From Acidimicrobiales bacterium (lineage in GTDB: Bacteria; Actinomycetota; Acidimicrobiia; Acidimicrobiales; Poriferisodalaceae), in NCBI GenBank assembly GCA_041394185.1, contig JAWKIQ010000002.1, positions 496,001 through 560,000 on the forward strand: 64,000 nt of DNA, read 5' to 3'. Made by a program: the position numbers and the translations under genes. Below, piece after piece: positions 9,651 to 18,403 of the stretch (its first letter is position 1; each line of letters begins with the position of its first letter). The notes beneath the pieces are model-generated. The model worked only from the letters and a program-made list of their open reading frames with translations, was not told where the DNA came from and did no database searches.

Positions 9651-10715
9651 ATGCTCCCCTCCGACCACCCATCGCATCGCCTCGCCGACAGCGACTACCT
9701 GCGAGCCTGCCGCGCCGAGCCCCACGACCGGGTCCCCGTCTGGTTCCAGCGCCAGGCCGGCCGCAGCCTGCCCGAGTACCACGCCATTCGAGGCGAGGGC
9801 AGCATCCTCCAGACCCTTCGCGACCCCGAGGTCAGTGCCGAGATAACGCTCCAGCCGGTCCGTCGTTATGGCGTCGACGCTGCGATCTTGTACTCGGACA
9901 TAGTCGTTCCGGCCGAGTGCATCGGGTTCGGGGTAGACGTGGTGCCCGGCGTGGGACCTGTCGTCGAACAGCCCTTCCGCAGCGCGGCAGACCTCGAACG
10001 ACTGCGGCCCCTGGACCCCGAAGCAGACACCGGCCATGTGCTGGACACCATCGCCATCCTGGTGCGAGAGCTCGACATCCCGCTGATCGGTTTCGCGGGC
10101 GCCCCGTTCACCCTCGCCTCCTATCTGATCGAGGGCCGCCCCAGCCGCGACTATCTGAACACCAAGGCCCTGATGCTCGACGATCCGGCTCTGTGGCACG
10201 CCCTGATGGAGCGCCTCACCGACCTGTCGATCGTGTCGATCAGATCGCAGGTCATGGCCGGCGCATCGGCGTTCCAGCTGTTCGACAGCTGGGCGGGCGC
10301 TCTGGCACCGCGCGACTACAGCGAGTTCGTGCTGCCCCACAGCTCGCGCGTCTTCGCCGAACTGGCCGACCTGGGGGTGCCGATGGCGCACTTCGGAGTC
10401 GGAACCGGCGAGTTGCTGACCATGTTCGCCGATGCCGGAGCGACCGTGGTCGGCGTCGACTGGCGCATCCCGCTGGGCGAGGCCAGACGCCGCACTGGCG
10501 GTCGCGTCGCCCTGCAGGGCAACCTCGATCCTGCGGTTTGCCATGCCCAGTGGCCTCGGGTCGCCGAGCAGGTTCGCCGCGTCCTGGCCGACAACGACGG
10601 CCACCCGGGGCACGTGTTCAACCTCGGGCACGGCGTGCTTCCCTCGACCGATCCCGCGATCCTCGAACAGGTGGTGGCGCTGGTTCACGAGGAAGGGACC
10701 GTGTCGCACCGATGA
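9651..10715 (+). CDS. hemE: Uroporphyrinogen III decarboxylase
   Basis: Cytosolic enzyme turning uroporphyrinogen III into coproporphyrinogen III by removing four carboxyl groups. 354 residues, usual length. The signature WFQRQAGRSLPEY sits near residue 26 (substrate-binding arginines), YSDIVVPAECIG contains the catalytic aspartate, and GFAGAPFTLASYLIEG and the C-terminal FNLGHGVLPSTDP are conserved. ATG 9651 follows AGGA at nine bases. Frames extending upstream lie antisense to the helD-like gene and are not part of it. The stop overlaps the next ATG (ATGA), so it is the first gene of a hemE-hemY-lnt operon. Confidence 0.97.
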   Translation: MLPSDHPSHRLADSDYLRACRAEPHDRVPVWFQRQAGRSLPEYHAIRGEGSILQTLRDPEVSAEITLQPVRRYGVDAAILYSDIVVPAECIGFGVDVVPGVGPVVEQPFRSAADLERLRPLDPEADTGHVLDTIAILVRELDIPLIGFAGAPFTLASYLIEGRPSRDYLNTKALMLDDPALWHALMERLTDLSIVSIRSQVMAGASAFQLFDSWAGALAPRDYSEFVLPHSSRVFAELADLGVPMAHFGVGTGELLTMFADAGATVVGVDWRIPLGEARRRTGGRVALQGNLDPAVCHAQWPRVAEQVRRVLADNDGHPGHVFNLGHGVLPSTDPAILEQVVALVHEEGTVSHR

Positions 10716-12082
10716 CCAGGCGTCGGGTGGCGGTGGTGGGCGGTGGTATCGCCGGCCTGGTCACCGCCTTCAGGCTCGCGACATCGGGGACAGACCTCGA
10801 GATCCGTCTGTTCGAGGCCAGCTCCAGGCTGGGCGGACAGCTGCGAACCATCGAGTTCGCGGGGCGACGTGTCGACGTAGGCGCCCGGTCGTTCGCCGAG
10901 GACGAAGCGGTGATGCAGCTGACCCACGACCTCGGCATCGATCACCTGGTCGAACCTCCCCGCGATCTCATAACCCAGCTGTGGACGCGCGACCGCTTCA
11001 GGCAACTGCCGCCCGGGTTGATCGACGGGGTTCCGACCAGCCTCTGGCAGCTCGCCACATCGGGAATCGTCTCGTGGAGGGGCGTGGTCAGGGCCGGTCT
11101 CGACCTGGTCTTGCCCGACGACTGGCCGGGCCACGACGAGCCGGTGGCAGAACTCATCGAGCGACGCCTCGGATCTGAGGTCGCCGCAAAGCTGGTCGAC
11201 CCCATCATCGGCAGCGCGAACGCGGCCAACACGGCCGACCTCAGCTCTAGCCTGGCGACACCCGCCATCGCCGAGGCAGCCAGGCTCGACCGCAGTCTGC
11301 TGAAGGGGCTGGGCCGCATCGAAAAGCGCAGCGCAGGCTCTGACCGCAGGCAGGTGCGCGGCTTCAGGGGTGGCATGTCGGTACTCACCGAACGGCTCGC
11401 CTCGGCCCTCGATGGGGTCGAGATCGTGACTTCTTGCCCCGTCTCGGTCGATGCCGAAGACGGGCGCTACGCCGTTAGATCCCGCAACAGCGTGTGGCAG
11501 GCGGACTCGGTGGTACTGGCTTGTCCTGCACCGGCCACCGCGGCGATGTTGGCACCGTGGGCCCCGGCATCAGCGAAACACGCGGCGAAGTTCTCGTCGA
11601 CTTCGCTGGTGGTGACCACGCTGGCCATCGGGCCAGAAGACCTCCGAGCAGATGGCCCCGAAGGGGGCAGGCTGCTGTTCGGCTCAGACGAGATCTTGGC
11701 GACATCGGTCGAGTTCGAAGACACCGGGGCTGGAGAACCGTTCGTACTGCACGTCACCTCGGGTCGGTCTGGCGACGATCGAGCCATGCAACTGGACGAC
11801 GACGAGCTGGTCGACGCGCTGGTGGGCCAACTCGCGCCGATGCTCGGCTTCGAGGGGCCGATTCTGGAGTGGCAGGTCACGCGGTGGGCCGATCGGGTGC
11901 CTCAGTACCCGCCGGGGCACGGCGAACGGGTCACGGCATTGGAGGTTGCGCTCCGCCACGAGGCTCCGGGCCTGTTCGTCACCGGGGCGTCGTACCGCGG
12001 CGCAGGCGTCAGCGCCTGCGTGCGCCACGCATCCGAAACCGCCGACGCGGTGCTCGACACCATCAGGGCGGGTGCGGGATGA
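10712..12082 (+). CDS. hemY: Protoporphyrinogen/coproporphyrinogen oxidase (HemY/CgoX type)
   Basis: FAD-dependent oxidase of 456 residues that aromatises the porphyrinogen ring. The N-terminus has the dinucleotide-binding motif VAVVGGGIAGLVTA, then LFEASSRLGGQLRT, and the C-terminus has the FAD-binding ending LFVTGASYRGAGVSACVR. In Gram-positive and actinobacterial pathways that use HemQ this enzyme oxidises coproporphyrinogen III; the presence of hemQ at 24478 makes that reading likely here (inference). Start and stop codons overlap both neighbours (ATGA at 10712 and 12079), implying translational coupling with hemE and lnt. Confidence 0.93.
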   Translation: MTRRRVAVVGGGIAGLVTAFRLATSGTDLEIRLFEASSRLGGQLRTIEFAGRRVDVGARSFAEDEAVMQLTHDLGIDHLVEPPRDLITQLWTRDRFRQLPPGLIDGVPTSLWQLATSGIVSWRGVVRAGLDLVLPDDWPGHDEPVAELIERRLGSEVAAKLVDPIIGSANAANTADLSSSLATPAIAEAARLDRSLLKGLGRIEKRSAGSDRRQVRGFRGGMSVLTERLASALDGVEIVTSCPVSVDAEDGRYAVRSRNSVWQADSVVLACPAPATAAMLAPWAPASAKHAAKFSSTSLVVTTLAIGPEDLRADGPEGGRLLFGSDEILATSVEFEDTGAGEPFVLHVTSGRSGDDRAMQLDDDELVDALVGQLAPMLGFEGPILEWQVTRWADRVPQYPPGHGERVTALEVALRHEAPGLFVTGASYRGAGVSACVRHASETADAVLDTIRAGAG

Positions 12083-13635
12083 CGTCGATACTGGCCCGCT
12101 CCGCCACAGAAACCAGGAGGGCACGGGTGTTGGCTCGGCTGGTGGCCGTGGCTGCCGGACTGCTCAGCGCGTTGTCTTTGGGGCCATGGGGATGGTGGCC
12201 GCTGGGTGTCGGTGGTCTGGGCGTGCTGTACGCCATCACCAGCCAGATCGATCGGCCCCTCAGACGCTTCGCCCTGACCTGGTGGTTCATGGTCGGCTAT
12301 TTCGTGCTCGGCGTGGCCTTCATCATCGACCTGACAGCGCCCGGATACGTCATTGCGGTGCCGACCCTGGCGGCGATCATGGCTGCACCTCATGTGGTGC
12401 CTGGCCCGCCATCGCTGCGCGGCGTGGCGTTCGTAGCGGCCTTGGTGGTCGGCGAAGCGTGGCGATGGGTGGTGCCGTTCGGTGGGGTGCCGTTGGGCGG
12501 ACTGGCGCTTGGGCAGGTCAACGGCCCATTCCTGACAGTGGCCAGCACGGCGGGGGCCTTGGGCGTCTTGGCGACTACGGCCACCGCTGCGGTGGCGCTG
12601 GCCGAACTGGTCATGGGCCGTCGACGCAGCGCCGGGGTGGCTTTCGCACTGACCGGGCTGCTGCTGGTGACCGGGTCCGTCGACCCCTCGTCGCGGTCCG
12701 TAGGCGACCTGACCGTGGCCGCAGTGCAGGGCGGCGGGCAGTTGGGTACCAACGCCGAAACCAGCGACCAGCAGCCCGTGTTCACTCGCCACCTGGAAGC
12801 CAGCCAGGACCTCCCCGATGGCGCACTGGTTCTGTGGCCCGAGTCTGCTGTGACGGTCGACGGCGAGTTCGAAGGCAGTCGCAGGCACCAGCAACTCGCC
12901 GAGTTGGCGCGATCGACCAATACGACACTGGTGGTCGGCGTGACCCAGCGCGACGAGACCTCGTTCGACAACCTCTCGGTGGTCATCGCCCCCGACGGGT
13001 CGGTGGTCGACAGCTACCAGAAGGTCCACCTGGTGCCATTCGGTGAATACATACCGTTCCGGTCGTTTGTCGGCCGCTTCGCAGACCTGTCGCTGGTGCC
13101 CCGCGACGCAGTTCCGGGCGAGGGTGCCGGCTATCTGTGGACACCCGCAGGCCAGGCGGCCATCGGCATCTCGTGGGAGATCTACTTCTGGGAGCGAATT
13201 CGAAGTGGCGTTCGCGAAGGCGGCGAGCTGGTCTTGAACCCCACACTGGCCTCGTCGTACACCACCACCCACGTGCCCGAGCAGTCGCTGGCGGCGGCGC
13301 GTATTCGCGCCGTCGAGACCGGCCGATGGGTGGTTCAGGCATCGACCACCGGCTACACGGCGATAGTCGACCCGAACGGCCAGGTCGTCGAGCGCAGCGG
13401 GCTCAGGGAACAGATCGTGCTGACAGCCGACATCGAACGTCGCTCCGGCGAGACCCTGGCCACACGCCTGGGCAAGTTCCCGCTTACCCTGCTGTCGCTG
13501 TTGGCCCTGACGGGCTTGTCGCTGTGGCGCCCGGGCCGGGGTTCAGACCTCGACGATGACCGTGACGGGACCATCGTTGACGATGCTGACGACCATCTCG
13601 GCCCGGAACCGGCCGGTGGCGACCTGCAGGCCTGA
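12079..13635 (+). CDS. lnt: Apolipoprotein N-acyltransferase homologue with Ser at the catalytic Cys position
   Basis: 518 residues: about six to eight membrane helices (18-197) followed by a nitrilase-like domain. Lnt transfers a fatty acid to the N-terminal cysteine of lipoproteins using a Glu-Lys-Cys triad. Glu is seen in LWPESAV (E255), Lys in YQKVHLVPFGEYIP (K315), with the accessory glutamate E323. The cysteine of the usual ICYE/TCWE motif is serine here: AIGISWEIYF, S365, codon TCG at 13171. Surrounding residues are intact, so this is not general decay. It ends with a hydrophobic helix and an acidic tail that overlaps dtd by 93 bases. It is the last gene of the hemE-hemY-lnt operon. 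Enzyme activity is uncertain. Confidence 0.85.
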   Translation: MTSILARSATETRRARVLARLVAVAAGLLSALSLGPWGWWPLGVGGLGVLYAITSQIDRPLRRFALTWWFMVGYFVLGVAFIIDLTAPGYVIAVPTLAAIMAAPHVVPGPPSLRGVAFVAALVVGEAWRWVVPFGGVPLGGLALGQVNGPFLTVASTAGALGVLATTATAAVALAELVMGRRRSAGVAFALTGLLLVTGSVDPSSRSVGDLTVAAVQGGGQLGTNAETSDQQPVFTRHLEASQDLPDGALVLWPESAVTVDGEFEGSRRHQQLAELARSTNTTLVVGVTQRDETSFDNLSVVIAPDGSVVDSYQKVHLVPFGEYIPFRSFVGRFADLSLVPRDAVPGEGAGYLWTPAGQAAIGISWEIYFWERIRSGVREGGELVLNPTLASSYTTTHVPEQSLAAARIRAVETGRWVVQASTTGYTAIVDPNGQVVERSGLREQIVLTADIERRSGETLATRLGKFPLTLLSLLALTGLSLWRPGRGSDLDDDRDGTIVDDADDHLGPEPAGGDLQA

Positions 13636-13980
13636 CGATCGCAAACGGTCGACCACCGCTGCCACCAGGGGTTCGGCTTGCTCTGCCGGAGCGGCTGCAC
13701 CCCATGCCGGACGTCTGCCCTTCGATGTGTCGGCGTACAGAGTGAACTGACTGACCACCAGGATCTCGCCGCCGGCGTCGGCGACAGACCTATTCATCAC
13801 GCCCTGTTCGTCGTCGAAGATCCGCAACCCCGCGAGCTTGTCCGCGAGCTTGGCGGCCTGGGCCTCGGTGTCACCGTGGGTGACCCCCACCAGAGCGCAC
13901 AGCCCTGGTCCGATCTCACCGACGCGGTCGTCGCCGACATCGACGTGAGCCGCCCGCACCCTCTGCACAACGCTTCGCAT
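13543..13980 (-). CDS. dtd: D-aminoacyl-tRNA deacylase
   Basis: 145-residue enzyme that hydrolyses D-amino acids mischarged onto tRNA. Both family signatures are visible: SQFTLYADTSKGRRPAW (active-site threonine region) and the C-terminal NDGPVTVIVEV (the Gly-Pro motif that excludes L-amino acids). Length and the N-terminal MRSVVQRV are typical. Its 3' 93 bases are antisense to the end of lnt. It is divergent from the glycosyltransferase gene at 14135. Confidence 0.97.
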   Translation of the reverse strand: MRSVVQRVRAAHVDVGDDRVGEIGPGLCALVGVTHGDTEAQAAKLADKLAGLRIFDDEQGVMNRSVADAGGEILVVSQFTLYADTSKGRRPAWGAAAPAEQAEPLVAAVVDRLRSSGLQVATGRFRAEMVVSIVNDGPVTVIVEV

Positions 13981-14134
13981 GCCATCGAAGGTAGATCAGC
14001 AGTGCGCCCCTGTAACATGTTGCGGCGCATCGGTGGTCTGGGTGCGCTGTTCACACGACATCAGACCGGGCCCACACGGCCGGTCGCGGCGCCAGACGAA
14101 GGTGAGCACGCACGATGAACACGAGCCTCGCCCG

Positions 14135-15397
14135 ATGAACGAGCGCCCCCTGCGGATAGCCCTGCTCACCTACCGTGGTCACCCCTATGTCGGCGGTCAG
14201 GGCGTATACACACGCCACCTGGCCCGCGAGCTGACCGAGATGGGCCACAAGGTCGTGGTGCTGAGTGGCCCGCCCTATCCGATCCTCGACGGTGGTGTCG
14301 AGCTGGTCGAGCTGCCCAGTCTCGACCTGTACCGCATGCCAGACCCGTTCAGGTTCCCCAAGTTCAGCGAGTACCGCGACTGGATCGACGTCCTCGAATA
14401 CGGCGTCACATCGTGCGCGACCTTCGCTGAACCGTTGACGTTCAGCCTGCGCGCCGCCCGGTATCTGAAGCACCACCTCGACGAATTCGACCTGGTCCAC
14501 GACAACCAGTGCCTCGGCTACGGCATCTTGCGCATCCAAGACATGGGCATGCCCGTTCTCGAGACAATTCATCACCCCATCACCGTCGATCGTCGCATCG
14601 AGACCGAACATGCCCCGACGCGCTGGAAACGTTTCACAAAGGATCGCTTCTACGCGTTCACCACGATGCAGTCGCACGTGGCCCAGCGGCTTCCACGAAT
14701 CGTCACGGTGTCGTCCAATTCCTTCGACGACATCGTCAGCGGCCACGGAGTGGACCCCGCCAAGCTCCACATCGTGCACGTAGGGGTCGACCCCAAACAG
14801 TTCAAGCCGGTCGAAGGTGTCAACCCAGTGCCCGGGCGCATCATGACCACAGCCTCGGCCGATGTCGCCATGAAGGGCCTGGCGTTCCTGCTGGAGGCCC
14901 TGGCCAAACTGCGGGTCGAGATGCCCGAGGCGCACCTCACCGTCATCGGCAAGCCCAAGTACGACAGCCGGGCCACCAGAACCATCGCCGAACTGAACCT
15001 GGCCGACCACGTCGAGTTCGTGTCCGGGGTATCCGACCAGCGCATCGTCGAGCTGTACAGCGAGGCCCAGGTAGCCGTCGTGCCTTCGCTGTACGAGGGT
15101 TTCTCGCTGCCGGCCATCGAGGCCATGAGCTGTGGAGTTCCCCTGGTGGCCTCGACTGGTGGTGCACTGCCCGAGGTCGTCGGCCCCGACGGCCAAACCG
15201 CGATACACGTCGAGCCCGGCAGCTCGACCGACCTGGCGGACAAGATCGGTCTGGTCCTGCGCGACCCCAACGTTCGCTCGACCATCGGAGCGGCCGGCCG
15301 TCAGCGAGTCGTCGACAACTTCTCGTGGCGGGCCACCGCCGAACGCACCGTCGACCAGTACCGCGCCCTCCTCGACGAGCTGGGCACCCGCCGATGA
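14135..15397 (+). CDS. GT4-family (GT-B fold) glycosyltransferase
   Basis: 420-residue retaining glycosyltransferase, probably cytosolic or membrane-peripheral. The N-terminal domain starts RIALLTYRGHPYVGGQGVYT, the glycine-rich acceptor-side loop. The C-terminal nucleotide-sugar domain has PSLYEGFSLPAIEAMSCG, with the EGFxLxxxEA motif of GT4 enzymes, then VASTGGALPEVVG. I start at ATG 14135; an ATG at 14115 is out of frame. A TAACAT box at 14012-14017 could be a -10 element. It is followed within 35 bases by a methyltransferase and heads a five-gene island of two short converging operons. Donor and acceptor are unknown. Confidence 0.9.
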   Translation: MNERPLRIALLTYRGHPYVGGQGVYTRHLARELTEMGHKVVVLSGPPYPILDGGVELVELPSLDLYRMPDPFRFPKFSEYRDWIDVLEYGVTSCATFAEPLTFSLRAARYLKHHLDEFDLVHDNQCLGYGILRIQDMGMPVLETIHHPITVDRRIETEHAPTRWKRFTKDRFYAFTTMQSHVAQRLPRIVTVSSNSFDDIVSGHGVDPAKLHIVHVGVDPKQFKPVEGVNPVPGRIMTTASADVAMKGLAFLLEALAKLRVEMPEAHLTVIGKPKYDSRATRTIAELNLADHVEFVSGVSDQRIVELYSEAQVAVVPSLYEGFSLPAIEAMSCGVPLVASTGGALPEVVGPDGQTAIHVEPGSSTDLADKIGLVLRDPNVRSTIGAAGRQRVVDNFSWRATAERTVDQYRALLDELGTRR

Positions 15398-15431
15398 CCA
15401 CTCACTCGCAGGCTCAGCGCCGCACATCGCC

Positions 15432-16184
15432 ATGCTGACCGTCGACTTCGATCGCCTCGGGGTCAAACGCGGCGACCGCGTGCTGGACATGGGCGCGGGC
15501 GCCGGGCGACACGCGTTCGAGGCCCTCAGGCGGGGCGCAACCATCGTGGCGTTCGACTACAGCCTCACCGAACTGCAGCAGTGCATGGGCACCTACTACG
15601 CAATGCACACCGAGGGCCAGATCCCGCCCGGCGGAGCGGGCACCGCGGTGCGCGGCGACGCTCTCGCCCTGCCGTTCCCAGACGGATCGTTCGATCGGAT
15701 CATCGCCTCCGAGGTGCTCGAGCACATCGGCGACGACCGGCGGGCGATCGCCGAGCTGTACCGGGTGCTGGCGCCTGGGGGCACCATCGCCGCCACGGTG
15801 CCTTCGTGGTTCCCGGAACAGATCTGCTGGAAGCTCTCCGACGAGTATCACGCCCCCAAGGCCGTTGGCGGACACGTGCGCATCTACCGCAAGGCCGGGC
15901 TCTCGGAATTGTTGTCGCAGGCGGGTTTCGAACTGTCGGGTACCCACAGGGCCCACGCATTGCACTCGCCCTATTGGTGGCTGAAATGTGCCGTTGGCCC
16001 CACCAACAACGGCAACCCGCTGGTCAAGAAGTACCTGAAGCTGCTCGAGTGGGACATCATCGAAGCTCCGAAGCTCACCAGAACGGCCGACCGGCTACTC
16101 AACCCGGTGCTTGGCAAGAGCATCGTCCACTACGGCGCAAAGCCCGCCGATGCCCCAGTCGGAGAGGCCCATGCAGCAGCCTGA
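15432..16184 (+). CDS. Class I SAM-dependent methyltransferase (type 11-like)
   Basis: 250 residues with motif I VLDMGAGAGRHAFEALRRG near residue 20, motif II VAFDYS, motif III region GDALALPFPDGSFDRIIASEVLEHI, and VLAPGGTIAATVPSW. The C-terminal third (WWLKCAVGP, then LEWDIIEAP) is not part of the core and may bind substrate. It starts at ATG 15432, whose product MLTVDFDRLGVKRGDRVLD begins right at the fold. It lies between the GT4 gene and the helical-barrel gene, overlapping the latter by 14 bases, so the three are probably co-transcribed. The methyl acceptor is unknown. Confidence 0.9.
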   Translation: MLTVDFDRLGVKRGDRVLDMGAGAGRHAFEALRRGATIVAFDYSLTELQQCMGTYYAMHTEGQIPPGGAGTAVRGDALALPFPDGSFDRIIASEVLEHIGDDRRAIAELYRVLAPGGTIAATVPSWFPEQICWKLSDEYHAPKAVGGHVRIYRKAGLSELLSQAGFELSGTHRAHALHSPYWWLKCAVGPTNNGNPLVKKYLKLLEWDIIEAPKLTRTADRLLNPVLGKSIVHYGAKPADAPVGEAHAAA

Positions 16185-17202
16185 GCACACCGGGGTGATG
16201 TCGCTGACCGACATAGAAGCCACAGCCCATTCGATCGTCGCCAATCAGCTGGGTGACGGGATGATCCTGTGGTTTCCCGGCGGCCACGCCGACCCCTGGA
16301 ACCACGTCGAGGCCGCCATGGCCCTCGATGTAGCCGGGCTGCGAACCGAGGCAGAGCGGGCATACCAATGGCTTGCCGATGCCCAAAAACCCGACGGTTG
16401 GTGGCATCACTACTACCTCGCCGACGGCATCGAAGACCCCAAGATCGACACCAACGTGTGCGCCTACGTGGCCACCGGCGTGTGGCATCACTGGCTTTGC
16501 ACAGGCGACAGGGGCTATCTCGAAACCATGTGGCCCGTCGTCGAACGCGCCATCGACTTCGTGCTTTCGATGCAGCGCGCCGGCGGTGAGATCATCTGGG
16601 CCCGCCACGCCGACGGCACCCCGTGGTCATATGCACTATTGACCGGCTCCTCTTCGATCTATCACTCGCTGCGGTGCGCGCTGATGTTGGCCCAGACCAT
16701 GGACGTCGATCGCACCGACTGGGAGTTCTCGGCCGTGCAGTTGGCCCACGCCATCGCCCACGACCCCCACGCTTTCGAGCCCAAGGAACGCTGGGCCATG
16801 GATTGGTACTACCCGGTGCTGGCAGGAGCCATAGACGGCGACGCCGCGACACATCGCTTGGCCGCCGGGCGAGACACTTTCGTGATGGACGGCCGCGGCG
16901 TGCGCTGCGTGTCTGATCAGCCCTGGGTGACAGCCGCCGAGACCTGCGAGTGCGCGATGGCCTATCTGGTAGCCGGGCAACGCGACGAGGCCAAGAGCCT
17001 CTTCGAGGCGGTTCAGGTGCTGCGAGACGACGACGGGGCGTACTTCACCGGCATCGTGTACCCCGATCGCATCAACTTTCCCGATGCCGAGCGTTCGACC
17101 TATACCAGCGCCGCCGTCATCCTCGCCGCCGACGCCCTCGACGGGCACTCGCCCGCCGCCGGGGTCTTCCGCAACGAAGACCTGCCAGACCTGACTAGCT
17201 GA
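16171..17202 (+). CDS. Prenyltransferase/squalene-cyclase-like or (alpha/alpha)6-barrel protein
   Basis: 343 residues rich in Trp, His and Asp helical repeats: ILWFPGGHADPWNHVEAAMAL, DGWWHHYYLADG, TNVCAYVATGVWHHW, AIDFVLSMQ. This spacing of helix pairs is typical of alpha/alpha barrels (terpene cyclase, protein prenyltransferase, or glycoside hydrolase types). Homologues are usually labelled prenyltransferase, but I see no classical QW repeats or DxDD motif, so catalytic type is open. ATG 16171 is preceded by GGAGAGG; ATG 16144 and 16198 are alternatives. It overlaps the methyltransferase upstream and converges with the next gene with an 8-base overlap. Confidence 0.75.
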   Translation: MQQPEHTGVMSLTDIEATAHSIVANQLGDGMILWFPGGHADPWNHVEAAMALDVAGLRTEAERAYQWLADAQKPDGWWHHYYLADGIEDPKIDTNVCAYVATGVWHHWLCTGDRGYLETMWPVVERAIDFVLSMQRAGGEIIWARHADGTPWSYALLTGSSSIYHSLRCALMLAQTMDVDRTDWEFSAVQLAHAIAHDPHAFEPKERWAMDWYYPVLAGAIDGDAATHRLAAGRDTFVMDGRGVRCVSDQPWVTAAETCECAMAYLVAGQRDEAKSLFEAVQVLRDDDGAYFTGIVYPDRINFPDAERSTYTSAAVILAADALDGHSPAAGVFRNEDLPDLTS

Positions 17203-17827
17203 CCCGGCGCAACAAACGCAGCGAGCCCACTGCCTCCAGGTCGACGAATGACCCCGACCGAGTCGCCCTGAGATAGATCTCGTACGGCGGTCTGCCGCCA
17301 TCGGCGGGGTCGGGGAACACGTCGTGGATGGCCAGGGTTCCGCCCATTGCCACCCGAGGCGCCCACAGTTCGAAGTCGGCGTGGGCCGGTATTGGCCCAT
17401 GACCGCCGTCGATGAACACCAGCGAGGCTTCGGCGTTCCAGGCCGCCCCAACCACTGCCGACTGGCCGACCACACCCACCACCACATCGTCGAGCCCCAG
17501 CCGATCGACCAGCCCGCGGAACTGTGGCAGCGAGTCCATGCGGCCGCTCGCGTCGGTCAGCGAGGCGTCGTGGTGCTGCCAGCCGCTCTGCATCTCTTCT
17601 GATCCGCGGTGGTGATCGATTGTGAACACCACTGTCGAGCTGACCCTGGCGCCCGCCGCGAGATACACCGTCGACTTGCCGCAGTAGGTGCCAACCTCGA
17701 CGATGGGTTGTGGGCCCGCGTTGGCCGCCGCACGGTAAAGCGCCAGGCCTTCGTCATCGGGCATGAAGCCCTTGGCGTCGATTGCTGCGGCATGCAAGGC
17801 CGGGTCGATGGCCGGAATGTCACCCAT
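17195..17827 (-). CDS. Class I SAM-dependent methyltransferase (Methyltransf_24 type)
   Basis: 210 residues. Motif I IVEVGTYCGKSTVYLAAGA is followed by VVFTIDHHRG and the acidic ASLVFIDGGHGPIPAHADFELW, the pattern of class I enzymes with a metal-binding Asp/His pair; AMGGTLAIHDVFPDP follows. ATG 17825-17827 overlaps the stop of the upstream gtrA-like gene (TGATG), so these two are translationally coupled. A GTG three bases earlier is possible. It faces the GT4 operon tail to tail; shared themes (sugar transfer, methylation, lipid-linked sugar flipping) suggest one pathway. Confidence 0.88.
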   Translation of the reverse strand: MGDIPAIDPALHAAAIDAKGFMPDDEGLALYRAAANAGPQPIVEVGTYCGKSTVYLAAGARVSSTVVFTIDHHRGSEEMQSGWQHHDASLTDASGRMDSLPQFRGLVDRLGLDDVVVGVVGQSAVVGAAWNAEASLVFIDGGHGPIPAHADFELWAPRVAMGGTLAIHDVFPDPADGGRPPYEIYLRATRSGSFVDLEAVGSLRLLRRVS

Positions 17828-18282
17828 CACACCGCCGCCGCGCGGCCCGGAGCCACCTCGTCGTCACCGCGGAAGAGATACCTCTCGAGCAGCACGAACT
17901 TGCCCAACCACAGCAGCCCCCAGGCGGCGAGGTTTGCCAGCATCACGGCCGCAACCGAACCCCAGATCCGGTCGGCAGCCGCAACCATCGCGGTCGATAC
18001 CCCGAGCCCCAAGAGGGTGTAACTCCAGAACGGAACGATCTCACGCGACACCGAGTGAGGACCGCGCTTGCCCCAAACCCACCTGCGGTTCAGCAGGTAC
18101 ACCGGAACGGCGGCCAACATCGTGGCGGCAACGTTCGACGCGACCGCGTCCCAGCTCAACGGGCCGCTGAACACGAACAGCAGCACCTGGGTCACCATGA
18201 CGCCGATCACCGAAACACCGGCAAAGCGCAGCAGCCGATGGCGCAGTTGCCAAGCCTTCGAGACGATTTCTGTCACGGACAC
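17827..18282 (-). CDS. GtrA-family membrane protein
   Basis: About 150 residues, four predicted helices: RFAGVSVIGVMVTQVLLFVF, a second around ATMLAAVPVYLL, a third around TLLGLGVSTAMVAA, and a fourth around ANLAAWGLLWLGKFVLL, followed by ERYLF. The NRRWVWG motif between helices 2 and 3 is characteristic. GtrA proteins are thought to move polyprenyl-phosphate-linked sugars across the membrane. The start is uncertain: GTG 18280-18282 fits the family N-terminus; ATG 18330 would add 16 polar residues. It is divergent from tesB, and coupled to the downstream methyltransferase. Confidence 0.85.
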   Translation of the reverse strand: MSVTEIVSKAWQLRHRLLRFAGVSVIGVMVTQVLLFVFSGPLSWDAVASNVAATMLAAVPVYLLNRRWVWGKRGPHSVSREIVPFWSYTLLGLGVSTAMVAAADRIWGSVAAVMLANLAAWGLLWLGKFVLLERYLFRGDDEVAPGRAAAV

Positions 18283-18403
18283 GAGCGACAATTCTACGAG
18301 CGTCTGGCTACAGCCGCGCCTCGGGGGCATAGGCTGATCAATCCGTTCGGCCCGCGACAAGCACCGACCGAGTGGGCCGTCTGTGGAGAATGGGGATTGC
18401 GGC

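Noticed and set aside
14115..14134. Upstream ATG (14115) as glycosyltransferase start
   Set aside because: It is out of frame with the protein; the in-frame ATG is 14135.
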